Shown: positions 1 to 10,915, counted from the first letter of the stretch. The stretch is DNA of 64,000 bases from Streptomyces werraensis (GCA_014656175.1 BNBX01000001.1:1-64000), one strand, 5' to 3'. Numbers and translations: made by a program. Notes: generated by a model not told the origin, from the sequence alone.

Positions 1-302
1 GTGTGCAGCACCGCGCGGTCCTCGGTGGTGTTGATCCGCTCCCCGCGGAACATCGCGTCCCGCAGTCCGAACACGTCCGTGGCCGCGGCCAGTTCCCGCA
101 GCAGCCGCAGCGTCTCGTCGGTGACCAGATGCTTGGAGTAGTCGACGTACAGGTCACCGACCCGGAGGGTGTAGCCGGTGCCGCGGTCCGGGTCGGCCTC
201 GAACAGCTCGCGCAGCCGCACCTCGCCGAGCTCCTCACGGTGCTTGGCCAGTGCGGTCCACTCGGGCGTCTGGTTGAGCCTGCTACGGCCGTCTGCGTTC
301 AT
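1..302 (-). CDS. pgi: Glucose-6-phosphate isomerase, N-terminal part (runs off the left edge)
   Basis: Reverse-strand reading from the ATG at 300-302 gives about 100 residues starting MNADGRSRLNQTPEW, then a segment with VDYSKHLVTDETL and DAMFRGERINTTEDRAVLH. That is the conserved N-terminus of bacterial glucose-6-phosphate isomerase (the YSK and GERIN-TEDRAVLH block). The enzyme interconverts glucose-6-phosphate and fructose-6-phosphate in the cytoplasm. The start is supported by an AAGGAAGAAGG purine tract upstream on the minus strand. It lies downstream of the RbpA-family gene and near tpiA-pgk-gap, fitting a central-carbon cluster. The C-terminal four fifths are outside the window. Confidence 0.9.
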   Translation of the reverse strand, partial: MNADGRSRLNQTPEWTALAKHREELGEVRLRELFEADPDRGTGYTLRVGDLYVDYSKHLVTDETLRLLRELAAATDVFGLRDAMFRGERINTTEDRAVLH

Positions 303-408
303 CTCGGACTTCAGCCTTCTTCCTTGGATGTCCCCGCTGTGCCGACTGGTCCCAACCTAATTGATCAGTCGTGAGGAGGACGGAAGAGTCCGGAGCGAAC
401 CGGCCCTG

Positions 409-437
409 CGGCAGGCGGATGAGCCCGGCGCCTGCCG
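409..437 (-). terminator. Hairpin downstream of the RbpA-family gene
   Basis: A 9-bp perfect stem (409-417 with 429-437, CGGCAGGCG/CGCCTGCCG, 11-nt loop) begins 5 nt after the stop codon of the 442-777 gene. There is no U tract, as is usual for Streptomyces terminators. Confidence 0.4.
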
Positions 438-441
438 GGTG

Positions 442-777
442 TCAGATCTCGCCCCGCAGCTTGGCGAGAGCCTCGGCGAGGATCGCCTCGCCGTCCGCGT
501 CGCTGCGCCGCTCGCGGACATAGGCGAGGTGCGTCTTGTAGGGCTCGGTGCGCGGCGGGTCCGGGGGGTTGTCACGGTCCTGCCCGGCCGGGAAGCCGCA
601 GCGTGGGCAGTCCCAGGTGTCGGGCACCTGCGCGTCGCTCGCGAAGCTCGGCTGTGTCTCGTGCCCGTTGGAGCACCAGAAGGAGACGCGCAGCCGCGGC
701 GCGGACTCGCCGCGCTCGGCCTCGCCCATCGGCCCCGCCCCGACCCGGCTCCCCCGGATCGCGTTGCCACTTGCCAC
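442..777 (-). CDS. RNA polymerase-binding protein, RbpA family (paralogue-like)
   Basis: A 111-residue protein starting at a GTG with GGGAG 8 nt upstream. RbpA proteins bind the principal sigma factor and RNA polymerase core and stabilise open complexes in actinobacteria. Seen here: a zinc-ribbon-like set FWCSNGHE and WDCPRCGFPAG (about residues 33-62), then a C-terminal helix with RERRS, resembling the sigma-interaction element (ERR) of RbpA. Overall it is shorter and more divergent than canonical RbpA as I remember it, so it is more likely the second streptomycete family member (sometimes called RbpB) than RbpA itself. It is transcribed towards pgi with its own terminator-like hairpin. Assignment to the family is confident; assignment to a particular paralogue is inference. 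Confidence 0.8.
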   Translation of the reverse strand: MASGNAIRGSRVGAGPMGEAERGESAPRLRVSFWCSNGHETQPSFASDAQVPDTWDCPRCGFPAGQDRDNPPDPPRTEPYKTHLAYVRERRSDADGEAILAEALAKLRGEI

Positions 778-989
778 GGTCGTAACTCCCTGCGTAATGG
801 TGCCGCGAAGCGAGTCGGCGTACCGCTTCGCTGCGAGCGCCTCAGTCTACGTAAGGCCCAACGCGCGTCCAGTGATAGGAGTTACCTGTCTCCGCATCCA
901 GACGCAAGCCCCATGATAGGCCGCGCTCAGCTGCGCGTACCGAACATGGGGCGTTACGTGGGGAATGCGGGCGGATCGCGCCGCGCGGG

Positions 990-1226
990 TCAGTTGTTCA
1001 TCTTCATCGTGATGCCGAGCACCACGATGCACGCGAACCAGAGCAGACCGATCACGACCGTGATCCGGTCGAGGTTGCGCTCGGCGACCGAGGAGCCGCC
1101 GACGGACGACTGCATGCCACCACCGAACATGTCGGAGAGGCCGCCGCCCTTCCCCTTGTGCATCAGCACCAGCAGCATCAGCAGCAGGCTGAAGACGATC
1201 AGGGCGATGGAGAACCCCAGAACCAC
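990..1226 (-). CDS. secG: Preprotein translocase subunit SecG
   Basis: A 78-residue membrane protein beginning MVLGFSIALIVFSLLL when read from the GTG at 1224-1226, with a GAGGAAG purine tract upstream. It has two transmembrane segments (about residues 2-22 and 55-75) around a cytoplasmic loop carrying HKGKGGGLSDMFGGG, the typical SecG loop. SecG is the small, non-essential subunit of the SecYEG channel and assists SecA-driven export. The longer upstream reading (to 1292) is rejected because the added 22 residues are not hydrophobic and not SecG-like. It follows tpiA on the same strand, the usual actinobacterial arrangement. Confidence 0.92.
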   Translation of the reverse strand: MVLGFSIALIVFSLLLMLLVLMHKGKGGGLSDMFGGGMQSSVGGSSVAERNLDRITVVIGLLWFACIVVLGITMKMNN

Positions 1227-1262
1227 GGCTGGACCAACTTCCTCGGAAACGGATGGACGACA

Positions 1263-1289
1263 CGGGGTCCAGCTCGGGACTGGACCCCG
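1263..1289 (-). terminator. Hairpin between tpiA and secG
   Basis: A 10-bp perfect inverted repeat (CGGGGTCCAG at 1263-1272, CTGGACCCCG at 1280-1289, 7-nt loop) lies 77 nt after the tpiA stop and 37 nt before the secG start. It could be a partial terminator or attenuator lowering secG relative to the glycolytic genes. Confidence 0.45.
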
Positions 1290-1365
1290 CAAGAGTACGA
1301 CGGATCGGCCCTGTGGCCTACTCCCGTCCCCGGGGTGCGCCCGCGGGCGGGCACACCCCGGCCGC

Positions 1366-2142
1366 TCACTGGTCGCGGAAGCGGATGATCTTGACGAACT
1401 CGTCGGCGTCCAGCGAGGCGCCGCCGACCAGGGCGCCGTCGATGTCGGCCTGCGCCATGATCTCCGCGACGTTGCCGGACTTCACGGAGCCGCCGTACTG
1501 GATCCGGACCTTGTCGGCCAGCTCCTGGGAGTACAGCTCGGCGAGCTTGCCGCGGACGGCCGCGCAGACCTCCTGGGCGTCCTCGGCGCCGCAGACCTTG
1601 CCGGTGCCGATGGCCCACACGGGCTCGTAGGCGATCACGACGGACTCGGCCTGCTCGGCCGGCACGTCCTTCAGACCGCCCTCGACCTGGGCGAGGGTGT
1701 GGGAGACGTGGTTGCCCGCCTCGCGGACCTCCAGCTCCTCGCCGACGCACAGGATGGGGGTGATGCCGTGCTTGAAGGCGGCCTTCACCTTGGCGTTGAC
1801 GACCTCGTCGGTCTCCGCGTGGTACTGACGGCGCTCGGAGTGGCCGACCGCCACGTAGGTGCACTTCAGCTTGGCCAGCATGGGGCCGGAGATCTCGCCG
1901 GTGTAGGCGCCGCCGTCATGGGCCGAGATGTCCTGGGCGCCGTACTTGATCTTCAGCTTGTCGCCGTCGACCAGGGTCTGCACGGAGCGCAGGTCGGTGA
2001 ACGGCGGCAGGACGGCGACCTCGACGGCCTCGTAGTCCTTGTCGGCCAGGGCGAAGGCGAGCTTCTGGACGTGGGCGATGGCCTCGAGGTGGTTGAGGTT
2101 CATCTTCCAGTTGCCCGCCATCAGCGGCGTACGGGTGGTCAT
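1366..2142 (-). CDS. tpiA: Triosephosphate isomerase
   Basis: 258 residues, normal family length. It interconverts dihydroxyacetone phosphate and glyceraldehyde-3-phosphate. Visible motifs in order: GNWKMN near the N-terminus (substrate-binding Asn and Lys), GHSERR (catalytic His), [11 protein letters not shown] (catalytic Glu and flexible loop 6) and YGGSVKSGN (phosphate-binding loop). It starts 6 nt after the pgk stop on the same strand, so pgk and tpiA form one transcription unit with likely translational coupling; secG follows. Confidence 0.98.
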   Translation of the reverse strand: MTTRTPLMAGNWKMNLNHLEAIAHVQKLAFALADKDYEAVEVAVLPPFTDLRSVQTLVDGDKLKIKYGAQDISAHDGGAYTGEISGPMLAKLKCTYVAVGHSERRQYHAETDEVVNAKVKAAFKHGITPILCVGEELEVREAGNHVSHTLAQVEGGLKDVPAEQAESVVIAYEPVWAIGTGKVCGAEDAQEVCAAVRGKLAELYSQELADKVRIQYGGSVKSGNVAEIMAQADIDGALVGGASLDADEFVKIIRFRDQ

Positions 2143-2148
2143 TGAGGG

Positions 2149-3360
2149 TCAGTCCTCCAGTGCTGCGAGGCCGGGGAGCGTCTTGCCCTCGAGGTATTCG
2201 AGGGAGGCGCCTCCGCCGGTCGAGATGTGGCCGAATGCCTGCTCGTCGAAGCCCAGGGTACGGACCGCGGCGGCTGAGTCCCCGCCGCCGACCACGGTGA
2301 AGCCCGGGGAGTCGAGAAGGGCCTGGGCGACCGCCTTGGTGCCCTCGGCGTAGTCGGGGTGCTCGAAGACGCCCATGGGGCCGTTCCAGAAGACGGTGGC
2401 GGCGTCGGCGAGCTTCGAGGCGTAGAGCTTGCGGGTCTCCGGGCCGATGTCCAGGCCCATCTTCCCGGCCGGCATGGCGTCCGCGGCGACGGTCTCGGGG
2501 TTGCCCGGCGCCTTGGCCTTCATGTCGGGGAACTCTCCGGCGACCAGGGTGTCGACCGGCAGCACCAGCTCGACGCCGCTCTTCTCGGCGCGCTCCAGGT
2601 ACTCCTGGACGGCCGGGATCTGGTCCTCCTGGAGCAGGGACGAGCCGACCTCGTACCCCTTGGCCTTGAGGAAGGTGTACGCCATGCCGCCGCCGATGAG
2701 GATGCGGTCGGCCTTGCCGAGCAGCTGGTCGATGACGGCCAGCTTGTCGGAGACCTTGGCCCCGCCGAGGGCGACCACGTAGGGCCGCCTGACGTCGTCG
2801 GTGAGCTTCTTCAGCACGCCGACCTCGGTGGCGATGAGGTACCCGGCGTAGTGCGGCAGGCGGGCCGGGAGGTCGAAGACCGAGGCGTGCTTCCGGTGCA
2901 CCGCGCCGAAGCCGTCGCCGACGTAGACGTCGGCGAGGGCGGCCAGCTGGTCGGCGAAGGCGCCGCGCTCGGCGTCGTCCTTGGACGTCTCACCCGCGTT
3001 GAAGCGCAGGTTCTCGACGACGGCGACCTGGCCGTCGGCGAGGCCGGCGACGGTCGAGGAGGCGGACTCGCCGACCGTGTCGGTGGCGAACGCGACGTCG
3101 GCGCCGAGGAGTTCACCGAGGCGCGCGGCGGCGGGGGCGAGCGAGAAGGCGGGGTCCGGGGCGCCCTTGGGGCGGCCCAGGTGCGAGGCGACGACCACCC
3201 GGGCGCCCGCGTCGGCGAGCGCCTTGACGGTGGGCACCACGGCGCGGATGCGGCCGTCGTCGGTGATGGCGGTGCCGTCCAGCGGCACGTTGAGGTCGGC
3301 GCGGACGAAGACCCGCTTGCCCGCGACCCCTTCGGAGAGGAGTTCGTCGATCGTCTTCAT
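2149..3360 (-). CDS. pgk: Phosphoglycerate kinase
   Basis: 403 residues, starting at the ATG at 3360 with a GGGAGCCCCC purine-rich leader. It transfers phosphate between 1,3-bisphosphoglycerate and ADP. Visible: RADLNVPL (N-lobe substrate loop), [17 protein letters not shown] (substrate/nucleotide region), and the C-lobe nucleotide loop GGGDSAAAV. It is followed by tpiA at a 6-nt gap and preceded by gap beyond a hairpin terminator, the common gap-pgk-tpiA order. Confidence 0.98.
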   Translation of the reverse strand: MKTIDELLSEGVAGKRVFVRADLNVPLDGTAITDDGRIRAVVPTVKALADAGARVVVASHLGRPKGAPDPAFSLAPAAARLGELLGADVAFATDTVGESASSTVAGLADGQVAVVENLRFNAGETSKDDAERGAFADQLAALADVYVGDGFGAVHRKHASVFDLPARLPHYAGYLIATEVGVLKKLTDDVRRPYVVALGGAKVSDKLAVIDQLLGKADRILIGGGMAYTFLKAKGYEVGSSLLQEDQIPAVQEYLERAEKSGVELVLPVDTLVAGEFPDMKAKAPGNPETVAADAMPAGKMGLDIGPETRKLYASKLADAATVFWNGPMGVFEHPDYAEGTKAVAQALLDSPGFTVVGGGDSAAAVRTLGFDEQAFGHISTGGGASLEYLEGKTLPGLAALED

Positions 3361-3400
3361 GGGGGCTCCCTGCTAGAGCAACGTGTTCAGCGACCTGTTC

Positions 3401-3420
3401 GCTCGTGATCGCTCGTGATC
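3401..3420. repeat. Two tandem copies of GCTCGTGATC in the pgk upstream region
   Basis: A perfect 10-bp direct repeat sits about 40-60 bp upstream of the pgk start. At one helical turn per copy it could be a regulator site, but nothing else supports this. Confidence 0.3.
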
Positions 3421-3450
3421 GAAAGAGGGCGACCGTTCCGATACGTGCGT

Positions 3451-3490
3451 CAGGGCCCGGACGGCGCGTCGCCGCGCCTTCCGAGCCCTG
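3451..3490 (-). terminator. Terminator hairpin after gap
   Basis: An 18-bp stem with two mismatches (3451-3468 with 3473-3490, loop TCGC) lies 28 nt after the gap stop codon and before pgk. It would end the gap transcript and make gap and pgk-tpiA separately adjustable. Confidence 0.6.
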
Positions 3491-3518
3491 CACTCATATC
3501 AGGCCGTCCGCTCCACGA

Positions 3519-4751
<1,233 letters not shown>

Positions 4752-7706
4752 TCACCCGCGGACGGCGGCCAGCGCCTTCCTCAGCAGTGCCGCCCGGTCG
4801 GCCGCCGAGGTGAGGTGCTCCAGCCCGAAGGCCAGCAGCACGGTGTCCTCGGTCGTGACCGCCGCGTACGTCCGGAACAGCTCACCGGTGCGGGTCCAGT
4901 CCTTCAGCGCGGCCGGGCTGCCCGGAGGCGGCCCGGAGGGTCGCCAGGCGCCCAGGGACTCCTCGAAGCCCTCGGTCTCGGTGACGGTCCCGCCCGTGAC
5001 CAGGGAGGCCTCGTCGGCGAGGACGCCCCGGCCGCCGCTGCCCGGGTCGGTGACGTAGGCGACCGACACCTCGGCCGTCCGGCCCGCGTAGGCGCTCAGG
5101 TCGAACTCCACCTGCTGCCAGCCGCCGGAGGACCCGGTGAGGGCGTTCCACGCGCCGGTGGTGCCGGTGGCGGTGCAGCCGTCGTCACCGAGCGTCAGGT
5201 AGTGCTCCAGCCAGGGGTGCCCGGCGATGTAGAACCCGGCCGCGCACTCGGCGGGCACGGTGGTGCGGGTGGCGCCTCCCGCCTCGGGCAGCGTCGTCCA
5301 GTCCTCGCCGCCGGCCGTGCGCGCCTCGACGATCACGTTGTCGTACCCCGGCTCCGTGTCCCACAGCAGGCGGGTGCGCAGCGTGGGCCGCTCGGCGGCG
5401 GTGACACCGGTGAGGTCGACGGTGCGGGTGAGACGCTTGTAGCCGTCGTCGGTGTGCACGGCGGCCGCCATGTACGAGCCCGCGTACGGCCCGTACGGGT
5501 TGACCGTGCCGGCGAACGACCCGGCGCCGGCGCTCGCGAACTGCGGGTACGCGGCGGGCGGCAGTTCGTCGGAGGTGAGGGCGAAGCTGCCGGGCCGGTC
5601 GAGCGGGTTCCCGGGCGCGTCGCCGAGCGGTCCGCCGGTGCCGGCGAGGCGTCCGGCGCCCGTGAACGCGGTGGCCCCGGAGGTGGCGGTGCGGGAGTAG
5701 GCGCCCAGGTAGTACTGGCTGAAGTCGTCGGACAGGACGCCGTCGCCGAGGTCGACGCTGCCGCCGGCCTGCTCGCCCGCCTCGATCAGCCGGCCGCCCT
5801 CGTTGAGGTAGGCCCGCAGCTGGAGCTGGGTGGCGACGCCCGGGACGGCCGCCCCGGTGTGGTGGACGACGGTGCGGAAATGGCTCAGCACGCCGAGCGC
5901 GTCGGGCGCGCCCTTCTCGGCCACGTCCCAGACGACGGCGTTCCGTCCGTTCGCCCGCAGCGCGTCGAGGTACGTCTTGGTGGCCGTGGCCTTCGCGCCC
6001 TCCTCGGACACGACGAGGACGTCCGCGCGGGGCCGCTCGGCCACGGTGTAGGTGAAGGGCTTGCCGGTCACCTTCTTGCCGCCGCGGGCCTTGCCGGTGA
6101 ACCACACCTCGACCCGGTCGCCGGGTCCGGCGTGCCGGACCTTCGCGCGGTACTCGTCGAAGTACAGGTCGTCCTCACCGCCGTAGCGCTCGCCGCCGCG
6201 CCAGGCCCTGAGGTCCGCGGCGTGCGTGCGGCCGCCGTTCACCCGGTACCGCAGTTCCTTGTCGCGCACCGACTTGCGGGCCACGACGGCGACCTCCTGG
6301 TCCTCACCGCGCGCGTAGGACGTCGTGAAGGCCGCCGGGGTGAAGTCCGCGGCCTCCAGGCCGACCGCGGAGGACGGCCGGTCGGGATGCGCGGCGGACT
6401 CGGCGACGGACAGCGCGAACGGGACGTTCTTGGCGAACTCCTGCTGGATCAGCTTCTCGTCGTCCGGGAAGGTGAAGATCGAACGGCAGTCGCCGGGCTC
6501 CCAGGCGTCGTCGGGGTCGTACGCGGAGGCCGTCTGGCAGGTCGACATCTCCGGGGTGAACATCGCCATGCCGTTGACGTTGGCCGCGTGACCGTCGGCC
6601 TCGCCGTTGGTGGTGTACAGCTCGGAGGAGAGCTGCGGGTGGTAGCCGGGGATCGCCGAGTTGTCCGGCGTGCCCGCGAGTGCCTTGTACAGCACGTCGT
6701 CGGGGGTGGGTGTGGCCACCTGCCAGCCGACCCCGTAGAGGAGCAGCTCGGCGGCGGAGTGGTAGTTGATGCCGTAGGTGAAGCCGATGCGCTTCTGGAA
6801 GGCGTCGATCGCCTTGGTCTCGGGCTCGGAGCCCGGGGAGGCGCCCCGGTAGGTCTGGCTGGACGGGCTGGGTGAGGAGCCCTCGTCGTCGTAGCCCCAC
6901 TTGTAGGGGAAGTTCCGGTTGAGGTCGACGCCGTCGCCCGAGCCGATCTCCCCGTCGCCGTTGACGTCCCGCAGGTTCTTGCGCCACAGGCGGTTGGCGT
7001 CGTCGGCGAACGTGTGGTCGTAGCCGTCGGGGTTGGCGGAGAGGACGAACCACAGCTCGGTGGTGTCGACGATCCTCTTGATCCGCTTGTCGGTGCGGTA
7101 GCGGTCCAGGTAGTGGTGCATCAGCCGGCGGGTCATCTCCGGCGTGATCCACTCACGGGCGTGCTGGTTGGCCATGTAGAGGACGGCCGGCTTGGAGCCG
7201 TCCTTCTTCGTGCGTGCCTGCTTGGTGAGTTTCAGGGCGAGGATGTCCTTGCCCTGGATCGTCTTGCCGATGGAGACGACCTTGGTGAGGGAGGGGTTCT
7301 CCTGCGCGGTGCGCAGGATCTCCTCCTTGAGGCCGCCCTTGCCGCTGTACGGCCGGAACACGCCCTCGGCCGCGTCCGCCACGCGCTTCTCGGCCCGGGC
7401 GGGAAGCGTGTGCTCGGTGAGGTCGACGCCCTGTTCCTCCAGCTGCCGGGCCTGTCCCCCGGTGAGGTACACCTCGACGGCGGCCGTGCCCCGTTCGGGC
7501 ACCCGCTCGCCGAGTTCGTGGCCGTCCTGCCCCGCCGCCAGCAGCAGGGGTACCTGCTGCCGTGTGACGTCGGCGCGGTAGACCTTGACCTCGCCGGGGT
7601 CACCGGGCGAGGGCGGTGCGGGTTGTGCCTGGGCGACAGGTGCGAAGCCGGCTCCGCCGAGCAGGAGCGTGCCGACAGCGAGGATCGATCTCGCTCTTCG
7701 TCTCAT
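4752..7706 (-). CDS. Secreted M14-family zinc carboxypeptidase, large multidomain
   Basis: 984 residues from the ATG at 7704-7706, preceded by AGGGGGG. Residues 1-27 form a Sec signal peptide (MRRRARS, hydrophobic core, AQA cut site), so the enzyme is exported. The peptidase domain spans about residues 120-450. Zinc ligands are the HARE motif (His182, Glu185) and His316 in NYHSAAE; Arg264 in NRNFP fits the substrate-carboxylate arginine and Glu386 in FTPEM the catalytic base. Just before NRNFP a DVNGDGEIGSGDG segment looks like an EF-hand-type calcium loop. The remaining ~500 residues are additional beta-rich domains like those of secreted peptidases of the immune-inhibitor-A type (inference). 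It probably removes C-terminal residues from extracellular peptides. An inverted repeat TCATG-N6-CATGA lies just upstream, near a TTGACT element. Confidence 0.9.
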   Translation of the reverse strand: MRRRARSILAVGTLLLGGAGFAPVAQAQPAPPSPGDPGEVKVYRADVTRQQVPLLLAAGQDGHELGERVPERGTAAVEVYLTGGQARQLEEQGVDLTEHTLPARAEKRVADAAEGVFRPYSGKGGLKEEILRTAQENPSLTKVVSIGKTIQGKDILALKLTKQARTKKDGSKPAVLYMANQHAREWITPEMTRRLMHHYLDRYRTDKRIKRIVDTTELWFVLSANPDGYDHTFADDANRLWRKNLRDVNGDGEIGSGDGVDLNRNFPYKWGYDDEGSSPSPSSQTYRGASPGSEPETKAIDAFQKRIGFTYGINYHSAAELLLYGVGWQVATPTPDDVLYKALAGTPDNSAIPGYHPQLSSELYTTNGEADGHAANVNGMAMFTPEMSTCQTASAYDPDDAWEPGDCRSIFTFPDDEKLIQQEFAKNVPFALSVAESAAHPDRPSSAVGLEAADFTPAAFTTSYARGEDQEVAVVARKSVRDKELRYRVNGGRTHAADLRAWRGGERYGGEDDLYFDEYRAKVRHAGPGDRVEVWFTGKARGGKKVTGKPFTYTVAERPRADVLVVSEEGAKATATKTYLDALRANGRNAVVWDVAEKGAPDALGVLSHFRTVVHHTGAAVPGVATQLQLRAYLNEGGRLIEAGEQAGGSVDLGDGVLSDDFSQYYLGAYSRTATSGATAFTGAGRLAGTGGPLGDAPGNPLDRPGSFALTSDELPPAAYPQFASAGAGSFAGTVNPYGPYAGSYMAAAVHTDDGYKRLTRTVDLTGVTAAERPTLRTRLLWDTEPGYDNVIVEARTAGGEDWTTLPEAGGATRTTVPAECAAGFYIAGHPWLEHYLTLGDDGCTATGTTGAWNALTGSSGGWQQVEFDLSAYAGRTAEVSVAYVTDPGSGGRGVLADEASLVTGGTVTETEGFEESLGAWRPSGPPPGSPAALKDWTRTGELFRTYAAVTTEDTVLLAFGLEHLTSAADRAALLRKALAAVRG

Positions 7707-7800
7707 GGGCCCCCCTGAAAGAGGTCCGCCACGGCGGCGAACAGATGCCAGGCTCATGACACAACATGATCGAGTCAAGGGCGCCGCCACGACACACGGA

Positions 7801-7837
7801 ACCGGCGCCGGTCACCCAAGTGGGCGGCGGCGCCGGT
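7801..7837 (-). terminator. Hairpin terminator of the uvrC-rapZ-yvcK-whiA operon
   Basis: A 10-bp perfect stem (ACCGGCGCCG 7801-7810, CGGCGCCGGT 7828-7837) with further pairing possible in the loop, 39 nt after the whiA stop. Confidence 0.6.
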
Positions 7838-7875
7838 GCTCTGACAGGACGTCAGAAGGCGATCACTCGTCCGGG

Positions 7876-8865
7876 TCAGACGCCGATCTTGTCGTCCAGT
7901 TCCTCGCTGAGGTTGGCCTCCGTGCCCGGGATGCCGAGGTCCTGCGCGCGCTTGTCGGCCATGGCCAGCAGCCGGCGGATGCGTCCGGCCACCGCGTCCT
8001 TGGTGAGCGGCGGGTCGGCGAGCGCGCCCAGCTCCTCCAGGGAGGCCTGCTTGTGCTCCATGCGCAGCCGGCCGGCCGCGGCGAGGTGCTCGGGCACGTC
8101 GTCGCCGAGGATCTCCAGCGCGCGCTGCACCCGGGCGCCGGCCGCGACGGCGGCGCGGGCGCTGCGGCGCAGGTTGGCGTCGTCGAAGTTGGCCAGCCGG
8201 TTCGCCGTGGCCCGCACCTCGCGGCGCATGCGGCGCTCCTCCCAGGCCAGCACCGACTCGTGCGCGCCCAGCCGGGTGAGCAGCGCGCCGATCGCGTCGC
8301 CGTCCCGGACGACCACCCGGTCCACGCCGCGCACCTCGCGCGCCTTGGCGGCGATGTGCAGCCGGCGGGCGGCGCCGACCAGGGCGAGCGCGGCCTCGGG
8401 ACCGGGGCAGGTCACCTCCAGGGAGGAGGAACGGCCGGGCTCGGTGAGGGAGCCGTGCGCGAGGAAGGCGCCCCGCCAGGCGGCCTCGGCGTCGCAGGTG
8501 GCCCCCGAGACCACCTGCGGGGGAAGGCCGCGGATCGGGCGGCCCCGGCCGTCCACGAGACCGGTCTGACGGGCGAGCTGGTCACCGCCCGCGACCACAC
8601 GCACCACGTAACGCGAGCCGCGGCGCAGTCCGCCCGGCGCCATCACGATCAGCTCGGAGCTGTGGCCGAAGATCTCCAGGATGTCCCGCTTGAGCCGCCG
8701 GGCGGCCATGGCGGTGTCCAGCTCCGCCTCGATCACGATGCGCCCGCTGACCAGGTGGAGGCCGCCGGCGAACCGCAGAATGGCGGAGACCTCCGCCTTC
8801 CTGCAGCAGGTACGGGTGACGGGGAGCCGGCTGATCTCGTCCTTCACCGCTGCCGTCATCGCCAT
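7876..8865 (-). CDS. whiA: Sporulation regulator WhiA
   Basis: 329 residues, close to the known Streptomyces length. WhiA has an N-terminal LAGLIDADG-endonuclease-like fold (about residues 1-210, without endonuclease function) and a C-terminal helix-turn-helix (about 230-315, with the [20 protein letters not shown] recognition region). In Streptomyces it acts with WhiB to activate the switch from aerial growth to sporulation septation. Two ATGs are possible (8865 and 8859); the first has GGAAGG upstream. It overlaps the end of yvcK by 10 nt and is the last gene of the operon. Confidence 0.97.
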   Translation of the reverse strand: MAMTAAVKDEISRLPVTRTCCRKAEVSAILRFAGGLHLVSGRIVIEAELDTAMAARRLKRDILEIFGHSSELIVMAPGGLRRGSRYVVRVVAGGDQLARQTGLVDGRGRPIRGLPPQVVSGATCDAEAAWRGAFLAHGSLTEPGRSSSLEVTCPGPEAALALVGAARRLHIAAKAREVRGVDRVVVRDGDAIGALLTRLGAHESVLAWEERRMRREVRATANRLANFDDANLRRSARAAVAAGARVQRALEILGDDVPEHLAAAGRLRMEHKQASLEELGALADPPLTKDAVAGRIRRLLAMADKRAQDLGIPGTEANLSEELDDKIGV

Positions 8866-9923
8866 GGGCCGATCCTTCCATGCATCCGAAAAATACGGTC
8901 GTACGCGGCGGCCAACAGCTCCGGGTCGTGCCGGGGGCTTCCGTCGGGCCGGGCCACGGGGGCCAGCTCGACCGCGGCCCCGAACCGCTTGGCGGCATCG
9001 GTCAGCAAGTCGCGGTCGGGCACGGCGGCCTCGTCGGCCAGCACCACGTCCAGGGCGAGTTTAGGGGCGTGTCGCCCCAAAACCTCCAAATGACGCTGCG
9101 GGGAGAAGCCCTCGGTTTCTCCGGGCTGCGGGGCGAGGTTCAGCGAGAGCACCCGCCGGGCCTTCGTCTCGACGAGGGCGTCCAGCAGCTCGGGGACCAG
9201 CAGATGCGGGATCACCGAGGAGAACCAGGAGCCGGGTCCGAGCACCACCCAGTCGGCGTCCAGCACCGCCGCGACCGCCTCCGGAACGGCCGGCGGGTCG
9301 TTCGGCACGAGGTGCACCGACTGCACCTCACCCGGGGTGAGCGCGACGGTGGCCTGACCGCGCACGGTGTCGATGTCGTCGGGACGCTCAGGGTCGTGCC
9401 CCTTGACCAGCGCCTGGAGCTCCAGCGGCACGGCGGACATGGGCAGCACCCGGCCGTGCGCGCCGAGCAGCCGCCCCACCAGGTCCAGCGCCTTGACGTG
9501 GTCGCCGAGCTGCTCCCACAGCGCGACGATCAGCAGATTGCCGACCGCGTGCTCGTGCAGGTCGCCCTTGGACTGGAAGCGGTGCTGGATGACGCGCGCC
9601 CAGGTCTGGCCCCAGTCGTCGTCCCCGCACAGCGCCGCCAGCGCCTTGCGCAGGTCACCCGGGGGCAGCACGCCCAGTTCGTCGCGCAGCCGGCCGCTGG
9701 AGCCGCCGTCGTCGGCGACGGTGACCACGGCCGTGAGGTCGCCGGTGATCCGGCGCAGGGCGGCGAGCGAGGCGGACAGGCCCATGCCGCCGCCCAGGGC
9801 GACGACCTTGGGCTGGGCGCCCCTGCGGCGCGGGCGCGCGCCGCGCGTCTCGGCCGGCCGGCCGGCACGGCCCTCGGGGACCGCCCGGCGCAGCCGGCTC
9901 AGCCGCGGAGTACGTCGTGTCAT
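8856..9923 (-). CDS. yvcK: YvcK/CofD-like protein (gluconeogenesis factor family)
   Basis: 355 residues. After an Arg-rich N-terminal extension of about 37 residues it has [15 protein letters not shown] and [15 protein letters not shown], hallmarks of the CofD/YvcK fold that binds nucleotide-sugar-like ligands. In Bacillus and mycobacteria YvcK-type proteins (CuvA) support growth on gluconeogenic carbon and cell-wall synthesis and bind UDP-GlcNAc. It should not be called a lactate phosphotransferase: the rapZ/whiA context is that of the YvcK branch. The ATG overlaps the rapZ TGA (ATGA). Confidence 0.92.
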   Translation of the reverse strand: MTRRTPRLSRLRRAVPEGRAGRPAETRGARPRRRGAQPKVVALGGGMGLSASLAALRRITGDLTAVVTVADDGGSSGRLRDELGVLPPGDLRKALAALCGDDDWGQTWARVIQHRFQSKGDLHEHAVGNLLIVALWEQLGDHVKALDLVGRLLGAHGRVLPMSAVPLELQALVKGHDPERPDDIDTVRGQATVALTPGEVQSVHLVPNDPPAVPEAVAAVLDADWVVLGPGSWFSSVIPHLLVPELLDALVETKARRVLSLNLAPQPGETEGFSPQRHLEVLGRHAPKLALDVVLADEAAVPDRDLLTDAAKRFGAAVELAPVARPDGSPRHDPELLAAAYDRIFRMHGRIGPWR

Positions 9924-10915
9924 TCCCGTCCCATGTCCCGGTGGACGACCACCGTCTCCACGCCCTCCGCGGCGAGCCGGGCGGCGAGCTTCTCCGACAT
10001 GGCGACCGAGCGGTGCTTGCCGCCCGTGCAGCCGACCGCGATGGTCACGTAGCGCTTGCCCTCACGACGGTAGCCCGCGGCGACCAGGCGCAGCAGCTCG
10101 GCGTACCGGTCGAGGAACTCCTTGGCGCCGGGCTGGTTGAAGACGTACGACGCCACCTCGTCGTTGAGGCCGGTGTAGGGGCGCAGCTCCGGGATCCAGT
10201 GCGGGTTGGGCAGGAACCGCATGTCCACGACCAGGTCGGCGTCGACCGGGAGGCCGTACTTGAAACCGAAGGACATCACGGTGGCCCGCAGCTCGGGCTC
10301 CTCCTCGCCGGCGAACTGCGCGTGCATCTTCGCGCGCAGCTCGTGCACGTTGAGCCCGGAGGTGTCGATCACCAGGTCGGCGTCGCCGCGCAGCTCGCGC
10401 AGCAGCTCCCGCTCGGCGGCGATGCCGTCGACGATCCGGCCGTCGCCCTGGAGGGGGTGCGGGCGGCGCACCGACTCGAAGCGGCGCACCAGGGCCTCGT
10501 CGGAGGACTCCAGGAAGACCGTGCGACGGGTGACCCCGCGCGCGTCGAGGTCGGCGAGGGACTCGCGCAGATTGTCGAAGAAGCGCCGGCCGCGGACGTC
10601 GACGACGACCGCGATCCGCGCCACGTTGCCCTGGGACCGCGCGCCCAGCTCCACCATGGTGGGGATCAGCGCGGGCGGCAGGTTGTCGACGACGAACCAG
10701 CCGAGGTCCTCCAGACACTTCGCGGCCGTCGACCGGCCCGCCCCGGACATCCCGGAAATGATCACCAGCTCGGGGATGCCCGCCTCGGGCACCCCGCCGT
10801 TGTCCTTGCCCGTCTTCACCTGTGCTCCGTTGTCCTGCCGGACGCCGGCGCGGGCCGTGGCCCCGCCCGCCTGCTGTGCGGCCCGGTCCCCGGGCCCCGT
10901 CTCGTGCTCGGTCAT
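9920..10915 (-). CDS. rapZ: RapZ/YvcJ-family nucleotide-binding adapter protein
   Basis: 331 residues with a Walker A motif [14 protein letters not shown] at about residues 53-66 and the RapZ C-terminal domain, including [17 protein letters not shown]. In E. coli RapZ guides RNase E to the sRNA GlmZ; in Gram-positives YvcJ is an NTP-binding protein linked to competence. Its target in Streptomyces is unknown. The ~45-residue N-terminal extension (Gly/Ala/Gln-rich) is longer than in E. coli. The ATG overlaps the uvrC stop by 4 nt (ATGA). Confidence 0.93.
   Translation of the reverse strand: MTEHETGPGDRAAQQAGGATARAGVRQDNGAQVKTGKDNGGVPEAGIPELVIISGMSGAGRSTAAKCLEDLGWFVVDNLPPALIPTMVELGARSQGNVARIAVVVDVRGRRFFDNLRESLADLDARGVTRRTVFLESSDEALVRRFESVRRPHPLQGDGRIVDGIAAERELLRELRGDADLVIDTSGLNVHELRAKMHAQFAGEEEPELRATVMSFGFKYGLPVDADLVVDMRFLPNPHWIPELRPYTGLNDEVASYVFNQPGAKEFLDRYAELLRLVAAGYRREGKRYVTIAVGCTGGKHRSVAMSEKLAARLAAEGVETVVVHRDMGRE

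Noticed and set aside
780..990. Possible tRNA in the gene-free stretch upstream of the RbpA-family gene
   Set aside because: No cloverleaf, no T-loop GTTCGA/AATCC pattern; no tRNA was found in the window by eye.
361..2145. Long antisense open frame across rbpA-family, secG and tpiA genes (594 codons, plus strand)
   Set aside because: Shadow of the GC-biased minus-strand genes; translates to Arg/Gly/Val/Leu-rich sequence with no family and crosses several real genes.
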